Position numbers and translations under genes: made by a program. 64,000 nt of DNA. It comes from Megamerina dolium. Taxonomy: Eukaryota > Arthropoda > Insecta > Diptera > Megamerinidae. How positions within the stretch are numbered: the stretch's first letter is position 1; each line of letters starts with the position of its first letter. Location of the stretch: NCBI GenBank assembly GCA_963854835.1, contig OY978530.1, positions 17,803,733 through 17,867,732 of the forward strand, written 5' to 3'. The notes beneath the pieces were generated by a model, which ran no database searches, was not told where the DNA came from, and saw only the letters and a list, made by a program, of their open reading frames with translations. Below are positions 23,737-33,874 of the stretch, piece after piece.

Positions 23737-26700
23737 GGTGGTCTGGTGGTGTTTTCACAAGGTAACGTGTCTAACTGCCTCAACCGGGTGGGGCTAGTGC
23801 AATCCTTGTTGAACTCATCGCAAGTCAACTCACTGGCTGTCATGTAGTTTGACCTGAGCGATATGTGATGATACCTTTATTTGTTAATGAGGGGTAGTCA
23901 TATAGCTTGCTCTGCTTACTATGTGACGGCGCTTTCATTATTATTAATGGGGGCCCTCCATGTGGCGACCACCGGGCAACGTCTTCCTGGCATCCGCTGG
24001 TAGGCGTCTGAAGTGAGCCACATAAAAAAACCCCACAATGAAAAAAACAAATATGCCTCGGATAAGGACTACCGCTTTTGTTGATGACCCCCGCAAACGA
24101 AAAAAGGACCACGATTTACGGATATGCACCTGGAATGTCCGGTCCCTTTATAGGGAGGGTTCCTCTATCCAGCTGGTTGATGTCCTCGAAAAATACAGAG
24201 CTGACATCACCGCTATCCAGGAAATGTGATGGACAGGACAGGGCTGCTCCAAAAGAGCGTCGTGTGACATCTACTATAGTTGCCATGCTGAAAGGCACGA
24301 ATTAGGATGTGGATTTTTGGTCAGCAAGAGACTACGACATCTTGTCTCACAATTCATCCTGTGAACGAGAGGCTGGCCACAATCCGAATCAAGGCAAAAT
24401 TTTTCAACATCAGCCTTATATGTGCCCACGCTCCGACGGATGAGAAGGACAATGTGACCAAGGAGAGCTTCTTTCAGCGCCTCGAAGAAGCTTATGACCG
24501 CTGCCCCCGACACGATATCAAAATCGTGCTTGGCGACTTTAATGCCAGGGTGGGCAAGGAAGGTATCTTTGGTCCAACTGTCGGAAAATTCAGCCTCCAC
24601 CAGAACACCTCCGATAACGGAATGAGGCTGATTGACTTCGCCGCAGCACGAAACATAGTACTTGGTGGTACCAGATTCCAGCATCTCGACATCCACAAAG
24701 GGACATGGCTGTCTCCAGATCAACGTACAAGAAACCAAATTGATCATGTGGTGATTGACGGAAGGCATGCTTCTAGTGTGATGGACGTGAAATCGATCCA
24801 TGGTGCCAACATCAACTCGGATCACTACCTTGTTGCAGCTAAGGTGCGCACACGTTTATGTGTCGCAAATAGCAAGAGAAGTCCCACACAGAGAAAGCTC
24901 GACGTCAGTAAGTTGCGATCACCAGAGACAGCAGATGCATTTTCCACTCGACTATCGGATCTGCTTATGCAGAACACTCCCCCACTTAATGATACATGCG
25001 CACGGTGGACACATATATCCCACTCCATGACTACTGCTGCCGAGGAGGTAATCGGTTACTACCGGCCTCTGAGGAATGAGTGGTATGATCAGGAGTGTCG
25101 CGACGCTACCGCAGAGAAAGACGCCGCCTACAGAAAAACCCTGCGTGCAGGCGCAACGCGAGGTGTTAAGGAGCGGTATAGAGAGAAAAGGAGTGCAGAG
25201 AGACGTCTTTTCAGGCGCAAGAAGAGGGAGTTGGAAAGACGCGAGTGTGAGGAGATAAAGATGTGTACCGACAAGAATGAGACTCGAAAATTCTTTGAAA
25301 AGATCAAGCGCCTGAGTGGAGGTTTAAATCCCGGAGCCTCTTCTTGTCGTGATGGAAATGGGAATCTGGTTACAGATGTCCAGAGTATACTGAGCCTATG
25401 GATGGAACACTTCTTCACGTTACTGAATGGCGATGCTACGAAGAATTCCGCCAGTGGAGGAGATTGCCCGATAACCCCAATTACAGATGATGGTGTTGAT
25501 GTTCCACCACCCGACTATGACGAGGCCATTTTAAGGCTGAAGAACAACAAAGCTGCAGGTGCTGATTGCCTGCCTGCCGAGTTGTTTAAAACCGGAGGCG
25601 ATGAGCTGCTCGCCTGCATAAACCAGCTCATAAGCAGAATATGGTCGGATGAAAGCATGCGTGATGATTGGAGGCTCAGTGTTCTCTGTCCTGTACATAA
25701 AAAAGGAGACCCCACAATTTGCTCCAACTACCGTAGAATAAGTCTCCTGAGCATCTCATACAAGGTTCTATCGAGCGTACTGTGCGAAAGGTTGAAGCCT
25801 ATGCAGCAACCTGATTGGACCGTCTCAGTGTGGCTTCATACCTGGTAAATCCACCATCGATCAGATTTTCACACTGCGTCAAATCCCGGAGAAGACCCAA
25901 GAAAAACAGATCGACACAGTGAAAATTGGGAAGGACCTCTCCGCACCGTTTAGTACCGAACGGGGTTTCAGACAAGGTGATTCGTTATCGTACGACTTCT
26001 TCAATCTTATTATGGAGAAAATAATAAGAGCTGCTGATCTACGACATAATGGCACTATCTTCAACAAAAGTGTCATGCTGTTAGCGTATGCCGACGATAT
26101 TGACATAATCGGCATGAACACGCGAGCAGTCAGTGCAGCATTCTCAGAGTTAGAAAGAAAGTCGCGTCGGATGGGTCTCACGGTGAACGAGGGCAAGACG
26201 AAGTATCTGGTGTCAACAAACAAAGAGTCCCGGCGTCTTGGACAGCACGTCACTGTTGACAACTACGCTTTTGAAGTAGTAAGGGACTTTGTCTATCTTG
26301 GAACCAGCATTAACAGCAGTAATGACTTCAGCTTGGAGATCATGCGTAGGATAACTCTTGCTAACAGGTGTAACTTTGGGCTGAGTAAGCAATTAAGAAG
26401 TCGAGCCCTCTTTCGAAGAACGAAAACTACACTCTACAAGTCTCTCATCATGCCTGTCCTAACATATGGCGCTGAAGCCTGGACAATTTCCACCTCGGAT
26501 GAGCGAATGCTTGGAGTTTTCGAGAGAAAAGTCCTACGCAAGATCTTTGGACCTATTTGCGTTGGTGGCGAGTACCGAATAAGGTACAACCATGAGCTGT
26601 ATGCCGATATTGACATAGTAAAGCGCATCAAAATCCAGCGGCTGCGCTGGCTAATGCATGTCGAGCGGATGGAAGAACACGCTTCAGCTAAGAAGGTGTT

Positions 26701-26900
26701 ATATTCGGAACCCGCTGGAGGACGACGCAGAAGATTAATATCTAACCTGCGGTGGAAGGAACAAGCACTGGAGAACCTCACGGCGCTTGGAATTTCTAAC
26801 TGGCGCCAGCTAGCAAAGAACAGAGATGGCTGGCGAAGCATGTTATTTTCGGCCTAAATCGATATTCGCTTATTATGGCCACATAAGTATGTAAGTAATT
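23737..26900 (+). mobile_element. RTE copy 4, full-length ends, inserted in copia gag
   Basis: It has the RTE 5' end (GGTGGTCTGGTGGTGTTTTC) and a TAAG-type tail, and is flanked by a perfect 13-bp duplication of copia gag sequence, AACTTCATTTGCA, at 23724-23736 and 26901-26913. It is inserted antisense to copia. Length is 3164 bases. Within the coding part there is a stop in the endonuclease (24227-24229), a frameshift near 24350, and a ~140-base deletion near 25918 that removes RT motif A. Confidence 0.95.
24038..26857 (+). pseudogene. RTE polyprotein, copy 4, disrupted
   Basis: The endonuclease begins at 24038 (CTWNVRSL), stops after AIQEM, resumes at about 24360 and continues with GDFNARVG and IDHVVIDGRH. 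The linker and first RT motifs run to 25848 (LPAELFKTGGDELL, SVLCPVHKKGDPTICSNYRR). The rest of the RT (GFRQGDSLSYDFFN, YADDIDIIG) is open at 25919-26857. The C-terminal basic motif differs from other copies (RRRRLISNLRW instead of RRRGRPNLRW). It lacks the ELYELY duplication. Confidence 0.9.
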
Positions 26901-26913
26901 AACTTCATTTGCA

Positions 26914-27268
26914 TGATATGTTTTTCCATATCTCCACCGGGCTGAAGCTTCAAAGTACATATTGTGTCCATTAATTTCACCTTGTTGCTCAAAGTAGCCT
27001 TCTCATTATATTCTCTCAAGGTATTCCAAGCATCTTTTGCATTCTTGCAACTGCTTACGCGGAACATTTCCGCGTTTTCAATGGCCAATCCAATTAAAAT
27101 TGAAGCATTCGTATCACGCTGCTTCCAAGAAGTATCAGGAGATTCTGGAATAGCATCTTCGATTACATCCCAAACTTTCTTCTTCTTCATTATAAGCTGC
27201 ATTCTATATTTCCACAACTCATAATTATCCCGATTTAGTTTAGTAATCGCCAGCTTTAAATCAGCCAT
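26914..27268 (-). pseudogene. Copia gag, N-terminal part
   Basis: Starts at the minus-strand ATG at 27268 (MADLKLAITKLNRDNYELWK) and contains the conserved copia gag residues WKQRDTNASILIGLAIENA and AKDAWNTLREYNE. It is cut at the RTE target duplication. Translation would have continued in frame at 23736. Confidence 0.88.
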
Positions 27269-27344
27269 TCTTGCCAAATTACAATTGACAAAACGAAGAC
27301 CAAAAAACGAATTATAATTTGCAATTATATCTGATATTCGTGCT

Positions 27345-27358
27345 CTGAGCCCATAACC
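27345..27358 (-). promoter_or_regulatory. Copia primer-binding site (internal initiator tRNA-Met type)
   Basis: Minus strand reads GGTTATGGGCTCAG next to the LTR. This matches, with one mismatch, the complement of the anticodon-stem region of insect initiator tRNA-Met (CTGGGCCCATAACC), the half-tRNA priming mode known for Drosophila copia. Confidence 0.8.
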
Positions 27359-27530
27359 TATTACAAAAGACTTCACAATTGATATATATTCTTCAATGTT
27401 CTTTATTGAATTAAAAATTTTCAGTAGAAACAATATAAACTAATAATATATAAACTAGATTACTTAGATTTAGAAACATAAAACAAAGTATATGCAAATG
27501 CAAAGTAGTAGTATGACAATATATTTAACA
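27359..27530 (-). repeat. Copia 5' LTR
   Basis: On the minus strand it starts TGTTAAATATATTGTC and ends TTTTGTAATA at the primer site. It is about 97% like the LTR at 18732 by eye. Confidence 0.92.
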
Positions 27531-29125
27531 CGACTAATAGATCTTCACATCAAGCAAAGACTTGAAACTTCCATCCAGCTACACAAGAATTAATTCGCCT
27601 ACGTCAAAACTGTTAATGGTTGTCCCCAAGGAAGCGTTCTTTCCCCGCTACTGTGGTCTCTCGTAATAGAGGACCTCCTAGTCAAACTCTCTTCAACCGG
27701 TTTCGATGTAATCGACTATGCAGATGACCTTGCTATCCTTGGTTGTTGTTCCTTTTACAAGAAAGTACAAACCCGATTTCGGAGTAGTGCGTCTCGAAAA
27801 CACTACTCTCGAATTCTCAAATGAAGTCAAATATCTAGGCATCATCCTGGATAGAATACTAATTGGAATTCCCATGTGGACTTGCAAATGAATTTTTGGC
27901 AAAATATGGGGTTTATCTCCAAAAATAGTTTTCTGGATGTACACCACCATGATTAGTCCAATTGAAACTTATGCTGCAGTGGTGTGGTGGTCAAAAGTCA
28001 CCAAAAAATCAGCAATCCGTGAATGCAATCAACTTCAAAAACTAGCTTGTCTATTTCTAACCGCGGCTGTGAAATCTTGTCCCACGGCTGCACTAGAGGC
28101 TCTGGTAGGACTCCTACCGCTTACCATTCATATTGAAAAATCAGTGCCATTCGCATGAACCTTTTCCACAGTTCAACTTCGAGTTCAAATGGACACGAAA
28201 CGATCATCAAAAATATATAAAATATAGAAATACGTTCTAACTCAGATTCCATGCCTCAAGAACTACGCTATCGCATTCGCTTCTCCATAATCATCCCAGA
28301 CAGACTAACATGGAAAACGAATATCAACTTAATACCCTCAAAACATAATTACGCTTGGTTCACAGACTCATCAAAGACAGACGAAGGTACAAGCGCCGGG
28401 ATATACGATCTTAATACCCGCATATCTGTCGCAATGGGCTCGTGGCCAACTGTCTTCCAAACAGAAATACATGCCATAGACCTTTTTGCACGTCATATAC
28501 ATGCCAAAGGGCTCAAAGAAGCGCAAATTCTTATTTGCTCAGACAGCCAAGCTGCCATCAAATCTCTTTCCTCATGGGAGTTCTGCTCAAAACTAGTTAC
28601 CGAATGCTTTCTTATCCTACAGCAACTCTCTATGCGAAACAAGGTCACATTATGTTGGGTGCCGGGACACAAAGAAATTGAGAGCAATGAAGTTGCGGAC
28701 GAACTAGCGACAGCTGGCTCGTCTTCTCCATTGAAGGGAAGAACCTTTCTGCGGTATAAGCTGGGCATCGGCCAAAGCTATGATAGAAAAACATTACCAC
28801 GACAAATACCTACTACAATGGACAAATTCGATTGGTCTTCGCCAAGCGAAAGCTCTCATCAGCTTTAATGTAGCTTCTGACAGAATTAGTCTTAGCAGAA
28901 CAAACCTACGCCTATCTCTCTGGACTTAACTGGTTAAAATACCATCTCCACAAAATGGGACTATCCTCTGACACGGAGTGTAGAATTTGTCTAGAGGAGA
29001 TGCAACATCAATCCACATACTTTGCGTAAGTCCGGTCCTGGCCAGACTACGCCTTAAACACTTTCAGCTGAGTTTTCCAACACCAGCTTCAATCATCAAA
29101 AGTTCGACAAAATCAAAACAAAAAA
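27531..29125 (+). pseudogene. LOA-like element, 3' part: RT, RNase H, zinc knuckle
   Basis: Continuation of the element split by copia. It starts LIDLHIKQRLETS, loses a block of the RT (a deletion between LHKN and AYVKTVNG), then shows GCPQGSVLSPLLWSLVIEDL and VIDYADDLAILG (catalytic YADD near 27717). The thumb region follows at 27937-28158 (YTTMISPIETYAAVVWWSKV). An RNase H domain is open at 28251-28868: WFTDSSKTDEGTSAG, FQTEIHAIDL, ICSDSQAAIKSL, LCWVPGHKEIESNEVADELA. A Cys-rich motif (CRICLEEMQHQS, near 28981) and an A-rich end near 29120 follow. Several frame breaks make it inactive. Confidence 0.85.
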
Positions 29126-29229
29126 AAAGAAATGTTTCGAAATTTTAATATGACTGAACGATGATTTTAATTCTGTTGCCATCAAGCGACTAACTTATTT
29201 TCTATTACATTTAATAAAAGAGCTGCTGA

Positions 29230-30230
29230 GCAGGAATGTTATCTTCATGAATGATAACCATTCGTCCTAGTTTTATATTTGCTTCTGGTTTACACCATTT
29301 TGCACGTTGTTGTAGATTGAGTACGTAATCACGAACCCATTGCTACCAAAAATGTGTCTTTACAAATGTAATACGTTACCACTTCGTTAAATGTAAACAT
29401 GTTACTGAATTGCTTTAGTCGACATCGGGTAATGCCATAAGTGATGAGCCGATTAGCAAATGCGCAGGAGTAAGAGCTTCGCCGTCATTAAGATCAGTGG
29501 AAATTGGCGCTATTGACGGGAATTCAAAATTGCTTCCACTTCTGCCAACACCGATTGAAATTCTTCTTATGTTAGATTAGCATGGGCGATATTCTTAAGG
29601 AGCAGCATTTTTGATTTAACAGCTGCCTCCATAAGCCAACGAAATGAGGAGCTCGAGGCGGAATAAATTTGAATTCGCATCCAATGTTATGACGTCATTA
29701 ATTGCACGGCTGTTCAAGTGTATTTCTAGAAATTCCTTGGGTCTTGATTGTGCTCCGACAAAGTTTGTAGCATTGTCTCAATAAATGCGTTGTGGTATGC
29801 CTCGGCGTGCTACAAACGGCTTTAAAGATAATAAAAAAGCATTTGTAGATAAATTTGATATTAATTCCGCATGTATTGCCTTTGATGCAAAACATACGAA
29901 TATGGCAACGTATGTCTTGTATGGAGGTTTACCACGAATACAGTATGAAGTAAAAAAGGGACCGCAGAAGTTCACGCCGCATGTGAAAAATAGTCGTTGC
30001 ACCTGCACGCGATCAGCGAGCAAGTTCCCCATAATTTACCTTAATATAGGTGGTTTGTAATGAAAGCCATGAACGCACTTTCGCACATCTTGACGAACAA
30101 TTTCTCTAGCGTTGATCACCCACAATCTTTGACGCAACAAACCAATTAGAATTTTTGTGCTCGCATGAAGTATTAATGAATTTTCCCTTTTGCAAAGAGT
30201 TAATTTCATCAGCAAAAAAACTTTTATCAA
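29230..30230 (-). pseudogene. BEL/Pao integrase region
   Basis: Open pieces at 30230-30036 (zinc-binding neighbourhood: LRQRLWVINAREIVRQDVRK) and 30032-29778 give the integrase core: FFTCGVNFCGPFFTSYCIRG, KTYVAIFVCFASKAIHAELI, LSTNAFLLSLKPFVARRG. A DNATNFVGA-like motif follows in another frame at ~29760. In the first core motif the expected Asp (GVDFCGP) is Asn (GVNFCGP), so a catalytic residue is probably lost. Confidence 0.82.
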
Positions 30231-30556
30231 AACTTTTACTCAAAAAACTTTTATCTAATTCTTTGGGTCCAATGTGAATGATGTCTGATGCACTGAGATT
30301 TATGTCTGGAGGAATTTTATTAAATATACGAAAAACGATGATTTGCTCTCGATAATGTCGACGATTAGAGATCCCACATTGCCTTTGTTGTTACATTTAA
30401 AAGTTACTACTCGCTTTCGTTCCAAGTTTTCCTGAGGCAACTCCATATCTGTGAGAACAGGCCAATAAGTGGAATCGAATGATAAAAATTCTGGACCAAA
30501 AAACCATATTGTTTTGGGCAGTTGTGATGCACTACAGACTCGCGACAAGTGGTTTC

Positions 30557-31470
30557 CTACAACTCAGCGACACGGTTGGCTACGAAACAATTGAGGGTCG
30601 ATGAATGAGTTTTCAGCCACTGAAGAACGACTTTGGAATCAGTCCAAAAATAAATGTTTTTCACCTTGTGTCCGAATTTTCTCCATGTTCTGCTTAGAAG
30701 AAGAGTGGCGTACAGTTCTAATCCTGGGATTGTTTGAGCTTTAATAGGGGCCACTTTAGATTTCGCTATTAACAGAATAGATTTGTAGCTTTCTACGTAA
30801 CGTCTACGTATGTAGATGCAGCATTCATATGCACGCTCAGATGCATCTGCAAACCCATGAATTTCATTTTCACCTGTGGTTGAAGTATATACATATCTCG
30901 GAATTTCGATGCTGTTGACTACTGTTAAATCTTTAGATTTCGCTATTGCAAAATTGACGCACCTAGTGGGTACACATTACGAAAAAGTTCTGCTATATGA
31001 AACAAACATCTTATTGCAAGGAATAGAGCAGCTGACATGCCGTACGTCACTGTGTTCAATTGAAATACTTGCAATGGATCGTTAACATTTTTCCTCCAGA
31101 GAATGAGCTGGTATTGTCGATCATGCTCATCAACGAGAAACTGTCTGTGCATTTTTGAAATGTCTGCTGTTAATGCATAGCGATTTATATGGTTGGTCCT
31201 ACCATGAGTATGTTATTTAGTGAACGATTCGACGTTGTACGAGCAGATGCATCGAAAACTACGCGAAGTTTTGTTGTTGAGCTTTGTGGTCTAATAACAC
31301 AATAATGCTGTAGAAAATAATGCGAAATGTCAGTATCTCGCAATGACATGTGTCCAAGTGATTGATATTCGTCCATGAAATCGATGTACATTTGTTTCAA
31401 AGGCTGGTCATGGTTTAAGCGTTTTTCGAGGGCCAGAAAGCGTCGACGTGCATTTTCGAAAGAATTGTCT
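30557..31470 (-). pseudogene. BEL/Pao RT and RNase H pieces
   Basis: 31400-31185 holds HYCVIRPQSSTTKLRVVFDA, a typical BEL RT segment. 31152-30943 continues the RT (QYQLILWRKN, LNTVTYGMSAALFLAIRCL). 30754-30557 is RNase H-like (VKNIYFWTDSKVVLQWLKTH). The segment that should hold the YVDD box between them is missing, so part of the RT palm has been deleted. Confidence 0.8.
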
Positions 31471-31614
31471 AAGCAGAAGAGAATTCTTCTATTTCCCAGA
31501 AACTTGTGAGTAATGCATCAACTGACGTTTCTGCCACTACGTTGCAAGATAAAGAATTCGAACCAACCTTGGAATCAAATGTGCCTCCAACTACCCATCC
31601 AAACACAGTATTTA

Positions 31615-32163
31615 TTAAGGAAGGTAATCCTTTTCCCAATAAAATTTTTCCATTACGCAGCAACTCAAAAAAATTTCAGTGCTAATAAGCTGGTCAACAT
31701 GTTGCGGTTTATTGAAAAGAGTATCAGTAAGTTCTAACTTTTCTGGAATGCACCAATCTATTGCACTAATATACTGATCAGGTTGCTCTGTCGATATTAT
31801 TTTTGTTACAGTAAATGCGTATATCTCATATTCCAGATATTTCTTGATCATGTGATGCCAATCTAATTGCAAGAGTTTTGCTGCCTCTTCTGTTATGAAA
31901 TTGATTTCAGAACACGAATCTAAAAGAGCACGCATAGGTTGAAATACGCCAAATTTATTTTTGATTAGAACCACTGTTGTGGGAATTATTGCTCTTTTGT
32001 AAGTTCGTTTAACTAATGAAAATGTTTTGCCTTGTTCTGGTGATTGTTGTGGTGAAGGTAGTACTTGACTCGACGAAGAACTTTGAGCAGAAAATATGTG
32101 TAAATGAGTATGATGCGATGACTTACACACACGGCATTTGAATTTTGAAGGGAATTTCGACAC
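31615..32163 (-). pseudogene. BEL/Pao gag zinc knuckle and protease region
   Basis: Begins with a Cys/His cluster (CRVCKSSHHTHLH), then LLDSCSEINFITEEAAKLL. In BEL/Pao elements this is the DUF1758 aspartic-protease region, with DSGSQ as the usual active motif; here it reads DSCSE. Separated from gag by a frame change or stop near 32165. Confidence 0.8.
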
Positions 32164-32172
32164 AATATGGTC

Positions 32173-33297
32173 TTAACGTAGACAATTTATAGAAAGTGAT
32201 GAACGTTTTACAAAGTCGAATCGCTGCGATACTGATAGCAATAAGAATGAAGAACAGTTTCCCAATAAATGTTCTGTTTTGTTGCTATAATAATAATTAG
32301 ATTGTACGTTAACGAAAGCATTCGCTGCTTTATTTCGATATCCCTTTTGTTTATTTTCATGTTGATTCTCGATTGTATCCATCTTTTTTACTCTACTCTC
32401 TAGCAGCTGACAAGGATGGCTCAAAATGTCATAACAGTGATCCAAAGTTGGCAAAGATTTATAATTTTGCTTCTCTTCGTATGCTTCCTTTGAAACTGAG
32501 TGTAGCCTTGAAATATGAATTAATATTGAATTCATAACATCCATCTCTGATCCCAATAACAATAACGACGCACGAACGGTAGAGACAGTATCGATTAGGT
32601 TTCGTTGACTCGGATCGTTTTTTGACATAATGGGTAAGCTAAAGAGTGATTTTATGCAGTTGAGAAAGATTAGAACATTATTATCGTAACGCTCTTGTAA
32701 ACGTTGTAAAGCTTTAGGATAATTTTCCTCGCTAATTTCAAAAGATTGAACAACAGCTAACGCTGGTCCAGAAAGACAATTTAGCAGATAAGTGAATTTT
32801 TCAACAACCGGAATTGTGGCATCGTCATGAACCACATGCTCAAATGTGCGAATAAATCGTTTATAGAATGAATAGTTTTCATTGAACCGTGGTAATTTCA
32901 ATTGTGGTAATCGATTACGATGCCCTGATGCTGGACGTGATGGAGACCTCAAAAGAGTGCTGTTCACTATTGTATTGCGACGCTTAAAATTTAATAAAGA
33001 CATAATTTTAGCCTTAGCAATGATGAGTAGCTCTTCTACATCACTTCTGGTTGTTTCATACGGATTCAGTTTCTCAATTTGTGATTGAACTTTCACTAAT
33101 TGTTTGAAGTTTGATTCGATAACTTTCAAACAACACTCAAAAACAGTTGAATCGACCTGATCACCGTCTAATGCGACTTTATCTTTCATGACGGTAATGC
33201 TGTCAATTAAAATTAAACGTTCTCTATTTAGGAGACATGAATCAGATGCGGATTGTCCACCTGAGTGTTGATCTTCTGTATTTGCCATATTTTCCAA
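32173..33297 (-). pseudogene. BEL/Pao gag (DUF1759-like)
   Basis: A 374-codon frame from the ATG at 33297 (MENMANTEDQHSG). The conserved DUF1759 core is seen at LPQLKLPRFNENYSFYKRFI, FEHVVHDDATIPVVEKFTYL, LSGPALAVVQSFEISEENY and ALQRLQERYDN. The frame is open for its whole length, but the zinc-knuckle and protease parts are separated from it, so the element is not functional. Confidence 0.85.
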
Positions 33298-33300
33298 AAA

Positions 33301-33874
33301 CGAGCAAAGTTGGAAAACGAGAATTTAGAAAAGCTAGTAACAACAAAGAATCGTACCAATAACGAAGAATACAAAAGAAAAGTTTGGTATAGTATGTGTT
33401 CAATAATAAAAATGATAACCGTTGGTTGAATATACGCCAACGGTAAAATGCAGTTGGCGCAATGACCAAATGTAACGGAATGCGAACTGCGCTAGAAGAA
33501 GGCAGAAGTTGATGAAGTTGACGAAGTTGACAGCGAAGCGAAGTTACTATTGTAGCAGAGTGCGCAGCGAAGCGACGATATTAGTATTTGCGCAGATACT
33601 ATATTTGAGAAGTAAAATAACGAAATTTGTGAGAATTCTGCCAATTCACCAATGCAAAACTGTGGTTGACGCAATGGTTAAATTTTACCGAATGCCAACT
33701 GCACTACGAGAAGGCAGAGGTTGATGAAGTTGACGTCGGCGAAGATACTGATTAATGACAGCAACGTAGCGTAGCTGTGTGCGTAGTGAAGCGACGTAAC
33801 TATTTAGTGCAGTGGCGGCGGCGCGACGAAGGTATTGTGACTGCTGTAGCAGCAACGAGACGATATTGATATCT
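33301..33874. repeat. BEL leader or LTR region with a diverged internal duplication
   Basis: Two diverged copies of a ~225-base unit lie side by side: the block around 33425-33560 (GAAGGCAGAAGTTGATGAAG) and the block around 33640-33810 (GAAGGCAGAGGTTGATGAAG), each followed by GCGAAGCGACG or GTGAAGCGACG. It lies just upstream of the BEL gag, so it may contain the remains of its 5' LTR or leader. Confidence 0.5.

Larger units (their letters stand above)
18732..27530 (-). mobile_element. Ty1/copia retrotransposon with nested insertions
   Basis: The element is bounded by two 172-base direct LTRs (18732-18903 and 27359-27530). The coding order on the minus strand is gag, zinc knuckle, protease, integrase, RT, RNase H, which defines Ty1/copia. 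The flanks are CGACA at 18727-18731 and CGACT at 27531-27535, probably the 5-bp target duplication with one change. A half-tRNA-type primer site lies inside the right LTR and a purine tract (GAGGAGGAG on the minus strand) inside the left LTR. Inside it sit a mariner-like element (19418-20704) and RTE copy 4 (23737-26900). Without these two it would be about 4.3 kb. The coding region is inactivated by stops and frameshifts. Confidence 0.93.
29215..33300 (-). mobile_element. BEL/Pao retrotransposon relic
   Basis: The minus strand has the BEL/Pao order gag, protease, RT, RNase H, integrase, with a C-terminal DUF5641-like segment near 29450-29220. Pieces are separated by frameshifts and deletions. 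No matching LTR pair was found. The 3' side stops just after the A-rich end of the LOA-like element, so the 3' LTR seems absent, and the 5' LTR should be sought to the right of 33300. Confidence 0.85.

Noticed and set aside
26873..27433. 186-codon minus frame taken as one protein
   Set aside because: It runs from the copia LTR through gag into the RTE 3' end; only 27268-26914 is gag.
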